Assembly (NCBI GenBank): GCA_964561455.1
Contig: CAZLPS010000021.1
Coordinates: 1-54,719, forward strand
DNA length: 54,719 bases
Reading direction: 5' to 3'
From: JABDGR01 sp964561455
GTDB taxonomy: Bacteria > Verrucomicrobiota > Verrucomicrobiia > Opitutales > JABDGR01
Part shown: positions 25,733-32,909 of the stretch, in pieces
Layout: the number at the start of each line of letters is the position of its first letter
Numbering within the stretch: position 1 is the first letter of the stretch
Notes under the pieces: model-generated
What the model was told of the DNA's origin: nothing
Database searches by the model: none
What the model saw: only the letters and a program-made list of their open reading frames with translations
Position numbers and translations under genes: made by a program

Positions 25733-25954
25733 TTACGGCCCCTGCTGCAAGTGTGCCCATGCTTTGTCTTCCTCGGGACGGTTCCAATCCTCGCCGAACG
25801 CGGATTCACTCAACCGCGCCCATTCCATCGCGTCGGACAGGGGTTCTTCATCCAATATCGTCACCAGCGCCCGGCGAGCGCCCGCCACTTGCATCGGCTT
25901 AAGCAAGCGCACGATGCCTTCAGGACTGACGACGGCCTCGACGGTTTGGATCAT
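25733..25954 (-). CDS. Orphan antitoxin-like protein
   Basis: The 73-residue product, from ATG 25954, starts 'MIQTVEAVVSPEGIVRLLKP' and continues 'ARRALVTILDEEP', then ends 'LSESAFGEDWNRPEEDKAWAHLQ'. A short beta-rich start followed by a helical tail with 'L.E.A...DW.RPEED.AW' is characteristic of small antitoxins that pair with PIN-type toxins. The expected toxin position downstream is occupied by the oppositely oriented gene ending at 25727, only 5 nt away. It is therefore an antitoxin without a partner here. A longer start at 26074 would run through poorly coding sequence and was not used. Confidence 0.65.
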   Translation of the reverse strand: MIQTVEAVVSPEGIVRLLKPMQVAGARRALVTILDEEPLSDAMEWARLSESAFGEDWNRPEEDKAWAHLQQGP

Positions 25955-26081
25955 CGTCAAAACGGTTATGGAAATCGTCCGCGCAGGCAATCCTGAAAGA
26001 TGGCGCTGTGGCGGACGGCTCGGAGAGCCGTCCCTACCGAGTAGGGTATTAAGCTTGCGCAATAGTCTCGACAACTTGTGG

Positions 26082-26130
26082 CACTTCCCGCCCTTCGCCC
26101 TTCACCCATCCCCCTTTACCTCTTACCCCT
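26082..26130 (+). repeat. C-rich 7-bp-period array upstream of purQ
   Basis: Units in register are CACTTCC, CGCCCTT (twice), CACCCAT, CCCCCTT, TACCTCT and TACCCCT. The array ends about 53-74 nt before the possible purQ starts. The remaining gap 25955-26081 contains no recognised gene. Confidence 0.6.
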
Positions 26131-26204
26131 CGCGGTGCGCGCCCGCCCATTCCTTCTCGACACGCCCGAATAACTCACTATAAATGACCCTTCCTCTACC
26201 ACAC

Positions 26205-26912
26205 ATGCCCGTCGCCATCGTCCAATTCCCTGGCTCCAACTGCGACTACGACGCTTTGCACGCGCTCGATAATGTCCTCAAAGTAAACGCGCGGCTGGTG
26301 TGGCACAAGGAAACGAGTCTGGGCGAGGCGGAGGCCGTCATTCTTCCCGGGGGCTTTTCTTATGGCGATTATTTGCGCTGTGGCGCCATCGCCCGGTTCT
26401 CGCCCGTGATGGCGGCGGTCAAGGAATACGCCGCCAATGGCGGACTGGTTTTCGGCATTTGCAACGGCTTCCAGATTCTGTGCGAGGCCGGATTGCTGCC
26501 CGGTGCCCTGGTGCGCAATGACTGCCTGCAATTCCGCTGCATCACGCAGACGATCCACGTTGAGGAATCCACCGAGCAGTTCAACCGCAGCCGGCTCGGC
26601 GCGCGCCTGCGGGTGCCCATTGCTCATGGCGAGGGCAACTATCGCATTGATGACGCCGGCCTCGACGACCTCGAGACCCACAATCAAATCCTCTTCCGCT
26701 ACGCCGACCCGACCGGCAAGGTCAACGCCGCCGGCAACCCCAATGGCTCGATTTCGAACATCGCGGGCATCCGCAACCGCGCCGGAAACGTCTTCGGCAT
26801 GATGCCCCACCCCGAGCGCGCGGTCGAATCCTTCCACCCGAGCGTGGACGGCATCGCGATTCTGCGGGCGTTTCTGGCGAGCCGACTGGTGACTGAAGGA
26901 GTTATGATTTAA
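26205..26912 (+). CDS. purQ: Phosphoribosylformylglycinamidine synthase, glutaminase subunit PurQ
   Basis: PurQ releases ammonia from glutamine for the PurL-catalysed fourth step of purine synthesis. The class-I amidotransferase core is clear: 'VQFPGSNCD' at the start, 'ILPGGFSYGDYLRCGAIARF', the nucleophile Cys86 in 'FGICNGFQIL', and the His/Glu pair in 'MMPHPERAVE' near the end. I chose ATG 26205 because the family begins just before the 'AIVQFPGSNCD' strand. An ATG at 26184 adds seven residues. The length of 235 is normal. It leads a purQ-purL-purF-like cluster with repeat-bearing gaps of about 120 and 218 nt. Confidence 0.96.
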   Translation: MPVAIVQFPGSNCDYDALHALDNVLKVNARLVWHKETSLGEAEAVILPGGFSYGDYLRCGAIARFSPVMAAVKEYAANGGLVFGICNGFQILCEAGLLPGALVRNDCLQFRCITQTIHVEESTEQFNRSRLGARLRVPIAHGEGNYRIDDAGLDDLETHNQILFRYADPTGKVNAAGNPNGSISNIAGIRNRAGNVFGMMPHPERAVESFHPSVDGIAILRAFLASRLVTEGVMI

Positions 26913-27025
26913 GATTTATGATTTATGAGGTTCATTCCACTCCTGAAATTTCCGACCTTCTTTTCCTGCCACCACAAGTCGCGACGACCCCATTTCATCA
27001 ATTTTAAATCATAATTCTTAAATCG
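26906..27025. repeat. Inverted pair of AT-rich 7-bp arrays between purQ and purL
   Basis: The left arm 26906-26926 (GATTTAA, GATTTAT, GATTTAT) begins within the last codons of purQ. The right arm 26991-27025 is CATTTCA, TCAATTT, TAAATCA, TAATTCT, TAAATCG. Positions 26906-26925 and 27005-27024 are complementary at 19 of 20 positions. The right arm stops 6 nt before the purL ATG and takes the place of a Shine-Dalgarno sequence. Confidence 0.8.
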
Positions 27026-27031
27026 CTTTCC

Positions 27032-29368
27032 ATGTCCCTGCCGCCCAATCCCGACCCGGTGCTCAATGTTCCGATAACGCCGGAACTCGTGCGCAAACAC
27101 AATCTGCTGCCGGAGGAATACGAGCGCGTCAAAACTATTCTGGGCCGCGAGCCCGCGCTGACAGAACTGGGCGTCTTTTCCGTGATGTGGTCTGAGCATT
27201 GCTCCTACAAGAATTCCCGGAAGCTGCTCCGCGGCTTTCCCACCGCCAAGGCCGACCCCAATGCCCCCGGCCAGGTGCTCGTCAAAGCCGGCGAAGAGAA
27301 CGCGGGAGTCATTGACATCGGCGACGGCTGGGCGATTTCATTTAAAATCGAATCCCACAACCACCCGAGCGCCGTGGAGCCCTTCGAAGGCGCGGCCACG
27401 GGCGTCGGCGGCATCATTCGCGACATCTTCACCATGGGCGCCCGGCCCGTGCTGCTGACGAATTCTCTGCGCTTCGGCGACCTTTCCTCCCCTTCCGCGA
27501 AGCGCCTGTTCCGCGGCGTGGTTTCCGGCATCGCGCACTACGGCAACTGCATCGGCATTCCGAACGTCGGCGGCGATATTTATTTTGACCCGTGCTACGA
27601 GGGCAACCCGCTCGTCAACGCCCTCTGCCTCGGCGTCCTGCGCCACGACCAGATCAAGCGCGGCACCGCCCGCGGCCCGGGCAACCCGGTTTATTACGTC
27701 GGCGCCGCCACCGGGCGCGACGGCCTCGGCGGCGCGAGCTTTGCCTCCCGCGAGCTTTCCGCCGAAAGCGCCTCCGACCGCCCGGCGGTCCAGAAGGGTG
27801 ACCCCTTCATGGAAAAGCTTTTACTCGAGGCCTGCCTCGAGATGATGGCCGTTCCCGGACTCGTCGTCGGCATCCAGGACATGGGCGCCGCGGGACTCAC
27901 CTGCTCGACTTGCGAGACCGCCTCGCGCGGCGGCAGCGGCATCCATATCGAGTTGGACAAGGTTCCCCAGCGCGAAACGGGCATGAATTCCTACGAGATT
28001 CTGCTCTCGGAAAGCCAGGAGCGAATGCTGGTCATCGTGCAAAAGGGCCGCGAAGCGGAAATCGAGGCGATTTTCCAAAAGTGGGATCTGCACGCCGCGC
28101 ACATCGGCGAAGTCACTACCGGCCACGACATGCTCGTCACCCACCACGGCATTCCCGTGGTGAAAATTCCAGCGAAAGCCCTGGCCGATGAAGGACCACT
28201 TTACGACCGCGAAGCCCAGGAGCCCGCCCACCTCGCCACCACCCGCGCCTGGACGCCCGAGTCCGCCGGTTTGGCCGACCTCGACATCAGCGGCGTCCGC
28301 GATACCCTGCTCCAACTGATGGGCCACCCCACGATCGCGGAAAAGCGCTGGGTCTGGCGCCAATATGACCACATGGTGCAGGGCGGCGCGGTGTTGCTGC
28401 CTGGGTCCGACGCGGCGGTCGTGCGCGTGCGCCTTGGCGGGCGCGAAAAGCTGCTCGCCATCGCCAACGATTGCAACAACCGCTACTGCTATTTGAATCC
28501 CCGCCGCGGCGCGCAAATCGCCATCGTCGAGTGCCTCCGCAATCTCGCCTGCGCGGGAGCGCACCCGCTGGGCATGACGAACAACCTCAATTTCGGCAAT
28601 CCCTACAAGCCCGACAATTTCTACATGATGCGCGAAGCCATCGCCGGCCTCACCGAAGCCTGCCGCGCCTTTGACGTGCCCGTCGTCGGCGGCAATGTCT
28701 CCTTGTATAATGAAAGCCCCGCGGGCGCGATTGACCCCACGCCCACCGTGTCCATCGCCGGCGTGGTGGACCGCCTCGAATACGTCACGACGCAATACCT
28801 CAAAACCGGCGACGAAGCGCTCTTCCTCCTCGGCGGTTGGCCGCACGAGCTCGGCGGCTCTTATTTCCTCGGCGTCCGCCACGGTCTGAAAACGGGCGAT
28901 GCTCCGGCGGTGGATTTCGAGGCCGAAAAGAAGCTGCACAATTTCGTCCGCGCGCAAATCCGGACAGGCCGGGTCGTCGCGGCGCACGATCTATCCGAAG
29001 GCGGTCTGCTCGTCGCGATGAGCGAAATGCTCTTTGCCACTCACAAAACTTTCGGCGCTGAATTGGACCTGCGCGCCGCCGCCGCCGATGCCAAAGCCGC
29101 GGGCCAGAATTTCCGCCTCGACGCCCTCCTCTATGGAGAAAGTCAGGGGCGCATCATCCTCGCCCTCAAGCCGGAATACGCCCGCGCCTTCCCCAAGGCG
29201 GCGGCTGCCGCCGGGGTACCGGCCGTGCTGATTGGCGAAGGCCAGGGCGAAGCGATTTTGAAAATCGTGGTCCCGACGCCCGCCTCCGAGGGCGGTCATA
29301 CGCTCACGTGGCCCGTCGGCAAACTCCGCGAGACGTGGACCGACGCCATTCCCAAGGCGATGGCCTGA
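27032..29368 (+). CDS. purL: Phosphoribosylformylglycinamidine synthase, synthetase subunit PurL (small type)
   Basis: PurL turns FGAR into FGAM using ATP and ammonia supplied by PurQ. The catalytic His56 lies in 'WSEHCSYKNSRK', the substrate and metal motifs in 'KIESHNHPSAVEPFEGAATG' and 'FGDLSSPSAKRLFRGV', and the glycine-rich loops in 'GGASFASRELS' and 'DMGAAGLTCSTCETASRGG'. The second half repeats the fold ('GGNVSLYNE', 'AHDLSEGGLLVAMSE'). At 778 residues it is the small type, which normally works with PurQ and a separate PurS. No purS-sized frame fits into the neighbouring gaps. The ATG follows a heptamer array by 6 nt. Confidence 0.97.
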   Translation: MSLPPNPDPVLNVPITPELVRKHNLLPEEYERVKTILGREPALTELGVFSVMWSEHCSYKNSRKLLRGFPTAKADPNAPGQVLVKAGEENAGVIDIGDGWAISFKIESHNHPSAVEPFEGAATGVGGIIRDIFTMGARPVLLTNSLRFGDLSSPSAKRLFRGVVSGIAHYGNCIGIPNVGGDIYFDPCYEGNPLVNALCLGVLRHDQIKRGTARGPGNPVYYVGAATGRDGLGGASFASRELSAESASDRPAVQKGDPFMEKLLLEACLEMMAVPGLVVGIQDMGAAGLTCSTCETASRGGSGIHIELDKVPQRETGMNSYEILLSESQERMLVIVQKGREAEIEAIFQKWDLHAAHIGEVTTGHDMLVTHHGIPVVKIPAKALADEGPLYDREAQEPAHLATTRAWTPESAGLADLDISGVRDTLLQLMGHPTIAEKRWVWRQYDHMVQGGAVLLPGSDAAVVRVRLGGREKLLAIANDCNNRYCYLNPRRGAQIAIVECLRNLACAGAHPLGMTNNLNFGNPYKPDNFYMMREAIAGLTEACRAFDVPVVGGNVSLYNESPAGAIDPTPTVSIAGVVDRLEYVTTQYLKTGDEALFLLGGWPHELGGSYFLGVRHGLKTGDAPAVDFEAEKKLHNFVRAQIRTGRVVAAHDLSEGGLLVAMSEMLFATHKTFGAELDLRAAAADAKAAGQNFRLDALLYGESQGRIILALKPEYARAFPKAAAAAGVPAVLIGEGQGEAILKIVVPTPASEGGHTLTWPVGKLRETWTDAIPKAMA

Positions 29369-29371
29369 AGC

Positions 29372-29579
29372 AGAAGCTAGAAGCTGGAATTTAGAAGCTA
29401 GAATGAGACACCCATCAATATTCATTCGATCTTTTGATTTAATTCTTGAATCTTCGCTAAGCTTCATCGTCGCCGATTCCCAAATTCCAAATTCCAAATT
29501 CCAAATTCCAAATTCAGTCTCCTGTCTCCTGTCGTCAACTTCCAACTCCTAGCTTCTAACTTCTAGCTTCTAGCTTCTT
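29372..29579. repeat. Long heptamer-repeat region between purL and the purF-like gene
   Basis: The left arm 29372-29406 has AGAAGCT (three copies among five units). The right array, 29475-29579, is fifteen 7-nt units in one register: GATTCCC, then AAATTCC (four times), AAATTCA, GTCTCCT (twice), GTCGTCA, then six units of the ACTTCCA/GCTTCTA type. The unit sequence changes along the array but the phase does not. The GCTTCTA part is complementary to the left arm. It ends 7 nt before the ATG at 29587. Confidence 0.9.
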
Positions 29580-29586
29580 TCCGACC

Positions 29587-31509
29587 ATGAGCGACCCCAT
29601 CCAGCATCATTGCGGCGTCGCGCTCGTCCGGTTGCTTAAACCGTTGAGCTATTACGTGGAGAAATATAAGACCCCCCTGTACGGCTTCAACCAGCTCTTC
29701 CTCCTCATGGAGAAGCAGCATAACCGCGGCCAGGATGGCGCGGGCATTGGTTGCGTCAAGTTCGACATGCCGGCCGGCAAGGCCTTCATGTTCCGCGAGC
29801 GCGACACCCGCCCGAACGCGCTCACTTATATTTTCTCGAAGCAGCTCAAGGCGTACAATGAGATGGCGCGCAAGGGGCCCATCTTTCCCGAGTTCCCCAA
29901 TACGGTCAAAGAACACTTCGAATTCGGCGGCGAAGTCCTCCTCGGCCACCTCCGTTACGGCACCTCCGGCAGTTACGACAAGTCCGCCTGCCATCCCTAT
30001 TTCCGCAAGAGCAGTTGGAAGACGCGCAACCTCATGGTCTGCGGCAATTTCAACCTCACCAACTCCGACGAACTCAATCAGCAGATGATTGACCGCGGCG
30101 TGCATCCGATTTTTGACACCGACACCCAGACCGTCCTCGAGGAAATCGGCTACTACCTCGACGAGGAGCACACCCGCATCTTCCGCGAACTGCGCGACCA
30201 GGGGGTGCCCGGCAAGGACATTCCCGACCGCATCTCCGCCCAGCTCGATCCGATTGAAGTCCTCCGCGCCGCGGCGCATGGCTGGGACGGCGGCTACACC
30301 ATCGCCGGCCTCATCGGCAATGGCGACGCCTTCGTCATGAGGGACCCCATGGGCATCCGCCCGGGTTTCTTTTTGCAAACGGACGAAATCGTCGCCGTCG
30401 CCAGCGAACGGGTCGCGCTGCAAACCATTTTCGACGCCGATTACGAGGACGTTCGCGAAATTTCGCCCGGCCACGCCCTCGTGGTAAAGAGCAACGGCAA
30501 GGTCCGCCACGAGCCGTTCACCGAGCCCGCCAAGCGCCGCCACGGGTGCTCCTTCGAGCGCATCTATTTCTCCCGCGGCAACGACGCCGACATCTACCGC
30601 GAACGCAAAGCCCTCGGCGCGCGCCTCGCCACGTCCATCCTGCGGGACATCAAGAACGACCTCCACAACACGATTTTCTCGTTCATTCCGAACACCGCGG
30701 AAATCGCCTACTACGGCCTGCTCGATGAACTCCGCCTGCGCCGCCGCCAGGAAGTAAAAGAGGCCATTCTCGCCGCGCAAAAGGACAACCGCCTCACCCC
30801 GGCGCTGATTGACAGCCTCATCCTCGACAACTGGCCGCGCGGCGAGAAAATCGCGCACAAGGACATCAAGCTCCGCACCTTCATCTCGCAGGAAGTCAGC
30901 CGCGACCAGCTTGCCTCCCACGTCTACGACGTCACCTACGGAATCGTCCAGCCGACCGACAACCTCGTGTGCATCGACGACTCCATCGTCCGCGGCACCA
31001 CGCTGAAAAAATCCATTTTGCGCATTCTCGCGCGCACGAAGCCGAAGAAAATCATCATCGCCTCGACCGCGCCGCAAATTCGCTACCCGGATTGCTACGG
31101 CATTGACATGTCGGAACTTGGCAAGTTCATCGCCTTCCAGGCGGCCGTCGCGCTGGCCAAAGACCGCGGCCTCGAGGAAATCCTCCGCGAGATTTACCAG
31201 GACTGCGTCCGCCAGGCCGACCTCCCCGCCGGCTCGCTGCACAACCACGTCCGCCGCCTCTACGACCTCTTCACCGCGGAGCAAATCTCCGCGAAAATCT
31301 CCGAACTCGTCCGCCCCCCGGCGAATGGGTGGAACGGCGAAGTGCAAATTCTTTTTCAAACCATCGAGGACCTCCGCGTCGCGGTCCCGGAAAACAACGG
31401 CGACTGGTATTTCACCGGCCACTACCCCACCGCCGGCGGCCTCGCGGTGCTCAACCGGTCGTATATCAACTTTTTTGAGAACAAGGGCGGGCGGAGTTAT
31501 TCGAGTTAG
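29587..31509 (+). CDS. purF: Long-form amidophosphoribosyltransferase (PurF-like)
   Basis: PurF makes phosphoribosylamine from PRPP and glutamine, the first step of purine synthesis. The N-terminal glutaminase of the Ntn class has a candidate nucleophile Cys9 in 'HHCGVALVRLL'. Eight residues would need to be removed first. Supporting motifs are 'KQHNRGQDGAGIG', 'LLGHLRYGTSG' and 'VCGNFNLTN'. The C-terminal phosphoribosyltransferase half has the PRPP loop 'LVCIDDSIVRGTTL'. At 640 residues it is about 130 longer than typical PurF. The extra part is mainly between the two halves and at the C-terminus, like long versions known from several phyla. Its place after purQ-purL supports the assignment. 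Confidence 0.85.
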   Translation: MSDPIQHHCGVALVRLLKPLSYYVEKYKTPLYGFNQLFLLMEKQHNRGQDGAGIGCVKFDMPAGKAFMFRERDTRPNALTYIFSKQLKAYNEMARKGPIFPEFPNTVKEHFEFGGEVLLGHLRYGTSGSYDKSACHPYFRKSSWKTRNLMVCGNFNLTNSDELNQQMIDRGVHPIFDTDTQTVLEEIGYYLDEEHTRIFRELRDQGVPGKDIPDRISAQLDPIEVLRAAAHGWDGGYTIAGLIGNGDAFVMRDPMGIRPGFFLQTDEIVAVASERVALQTIFDADYEDVREISPGHALVVKSNGKVRHEPFTEPAKRRHGCSFERIYFSRGNDADIYRERKALGARLATSILRDIKNDLHNTIFSFIPNTAEIAYYGLLDELRLRRRQEVKEAILAAQKDNRLTPALIDSLILDNWPRGEKIAHKDIKLRTFISQEVSRDQLASHVYDVTYGIVQPTDNLVCIDDSIVRGTTLKKSILRILARTKPKKIIIASTAPQIRYPDCYGIDMSELGKFIAFQAAVALAKDRGLEEILREIYQDCVRQADLPAGSLHNHVRRLYDLFTAEQISAKISELVRPPANGWNGEVQILFQTIEDLRVAVPENNGDWYFTGHYPTAGGLAVLNRSYINFFENKGGRSYSS

Positions 31510-31555
31510 GGGGATCGGGAGGCGGTCTGATTAGAATACCCTTTTAAGCCCGACC

Positions 31556-31933
31556 ATGGAAATGCATCTCCAAAAGTTGAGTGAAAAATATTCGTCATTG
31601 ATGGGAGGCAAATTAATTTCCTTCAAAGAGGTTGCGGCAATGAAAAATGCGATGGGAGTCTACATTGCGTACTCTCCGAAGGGGGAAATCATTTACATAG
31701 GAAGCACAAATTAATTTCATGTGCGCTTCGGAACCGACCTGACACACGAATCAACCCACACCCTTGTAGCCAAATTATTAAAGCAATCGGATGTTTTTTC
31801 TGACCGCAGGAGCGTCACCGGTTACCTTGAAAGAGAATGCAAATATCGGATTGAGTTATGCGAAACAACACGTGAAGCAGAAGCATTGGAGCATCTGGCC
31901 ATTTGGTTGCAAAATCCGAAACTTAACAAATGA
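31556..31933 (+). pseudogene. GIY-YIG-like nuclease gene interrupted by an in-frame TAA
   Basis: From ATG 31556 the frame gives 52 residues including 'MGVYIAYSPKGEIIYIGSTN', a good match to the GVY...YIGST core of GIY-YIG domains. TAA at 31712-31714 interrupts it directly after this motif. The same frame then continues with 'FHVRFGTDLTHESTHTLVAK' to 31933. The downstream part contains the basic and helical segments expected of the domain, so one substitution (for example GAA, AAA or CAA to TAA) is the simplest explanation. It is more AT-rich than its neighbours, which suggests foreign origin. A sequencing error at one base would also explain it. Confidence 0.65.
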
Positions 31934-31977
31934 TGGCCAAAAAGGTATCTGGCTTGGCATTTTCGGCAAGTCGCAGA

Positions 31978-32235
31978 TCAATTTCCCGCAGCCTTTAGAT
32001 CCAGAATCTTCACTTCCTTGACCGCATGGTCGGCCTAGTAGCAAACGGCGAATCGCCCGACGATGGCCACTTGAATGGGGCGGCCCAGCGCGTCACTTTC
32101 CACATGGTCGCCTGGACGGAATGGATTCAGCGCCAGTTCCTCAATAAAACGGGTGAGCGCCGGACCGGCGGCGGTGCGTTGGGCGCGTAACATCACCACC
32201 ACCTCCGCCGCGATGAATACGCGGTAGGGAGACAT
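31978..32235 (-). pseudogene. RelE/ParE-type toxin gene with a premature amber stop
   Basis: The frame from ATG 32235 encodes 66 residues ('MSPYRVFIAAEVVVMLRAQR', 'FIEELALNPFRPGDHVESD', 'GRPIQVAIVGRFAVCY') and stops at TAG 32035-32037. Beyond it the same frame continues 'ADHAVKEVKILDLKAAGN' to TGA 31978-31980. Toxins of this family usually end 'YWVDHAVKEVKI.D', so the TAG stands where Trp (TGG) is expected. A truncated toxin would lack its last strand and is probably inactive. The ATG overlaps the antitoxin stop by one base (TAATG), so the pair is translationally coupled. Confidence 0.7.
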
Positions 32236-32441
32236 TACGATTTCGACTCCCCCTTCGATTCCGTTTTCCAATCCTCGAGGCTGACCCAGCGGGCTGGGTC
32301 GCGGTCGTCAATCCGGCGGGTCATCTCGGTCCGCCATGCCGGGTCATGCTGCAACCGCAGATGCAACAGAAACGCCGCCAGTTCATTTTGTTGGGCGGGC
32401 GGCAGGCCCGAAACGGCCCGCATCAGTTCAGCCATGCTCAT
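32235..32441 (-). CDS. Antitoxin-like protein of the truncated toxin pair
   Basis: The 68-residue product starts 'MSMAELMRAVSGLPPAQQNE' and continues 'LAAFLLHLRLQHDPAWRTEM', ending in a charged tail with 'DPARWVSLEDWK'. The helical 'AEL...I..LPP......FL.HLR' start is shared with the small gene at 32606-32788, so the two are relatives. Tails with 'W.S.ED' are typical of antitoxins that wrap around a RelE/ParE toxin. Its stop TAA shares one base with the toxin ATG. It lies upstream of the toxin, the usual order. Confidence 0.65.
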   Translation of the reverse strand: MSMAELMRAVSGLPPAQQNELAAFLLHLRLQHDPAWRTEMTRRIDDRDPARWVSLEDWKTESKGESKS

Positions 32442-32605
32442 GGCCGTAAAATGGCATTATTTTTCAGCCATGGCAAGACCACTTCGGCCATCTGAAGCCA
32501 CTCAGGAACCAGCCCGAAAAGCAGGCCATCGTTTTCATAAATCACCCGCGCAATGCACCTGCCAAAACAAACTTGTCACGGCGGCATTCCACCCAAGATC
32601 GGTTT

Positions 32606-32788
32606 ATGGGTTTTGCCGAACTTAAATCGCAAATCGCGCAGCTTCCGCCCCGGGAGATGCTCAAGGTCATGGCGTTCCTCAAGCACCTGCGGCGCGCCGA
32701 TACGAAGGAGCATCAGTGGGATTTGGCCCGCCGACATGCGGAGATGGATGCCGGGCGCAAGGTCATATTGACCCGCGCGCGCAGGTAA
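32606..32788 (+). CDS. Solitary antitoxin-like protein
   Basis: From ATG 32606 the product has 60 residues: 'MGFAELKSQIAQLPPREMLK', then 'VMAFLKHLRRADTKEHQWDL' and a basic end. It resembles the antitoxin encoded at 32235-32441 in the first 30 residues, though it is on the opposite strand and lacks the acidic tail. No toxin gene follows: the next gene, at 32910, is a cytochrome. An upstream start at 32573 would add eleven residues without similarity. It may be an orphaned antitoxin or a small regulator. Confidence 0.55.
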   Translation: MGFAELKSQIAQLPPREMLKVMAFLKHLRRADTKEHQWDLARRHAEMDAGRKVILTRARR

Positions 32789-32909
32789 CGACCGTAATTC
32801 AACCATTCGCGGCGCTGGCTGGGCGACAATTTCTGTCCAGAAAAACTGCCAAACAGACTTGCCAACCCGGAGGCCGCGCTCTTATAGTTGAGTTCAATAC
32901 CCTTTTATT

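Noticed and set aside
27821..28987. 388-codon frame antisense to purL
   Set aside because: purL is fully conserved on the other strand, and the antisense translation has no recognisable domain.
29475..29579. CRISPR array as an explanation of the regular repeats
   Set aside because: Units are 7 nt with no spacers and change along the array. No cas gene is present.
29563..31422. 619-codon frame antisense to the purF-like gene
   Set aside because: It is the longest shadow frame in the window and looks acidic and protein-like. However, it mirrors conserved PurF codons and extends into the heptamer array, so it is not independent.
31556..32235. Stop-codon reassignment to explain the in-frame TAA and TAG
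   Set aside because: Many intact genes in the window end with TAA or TAG at the expected place, and the two interrupted genes lie together in a decaying patch.
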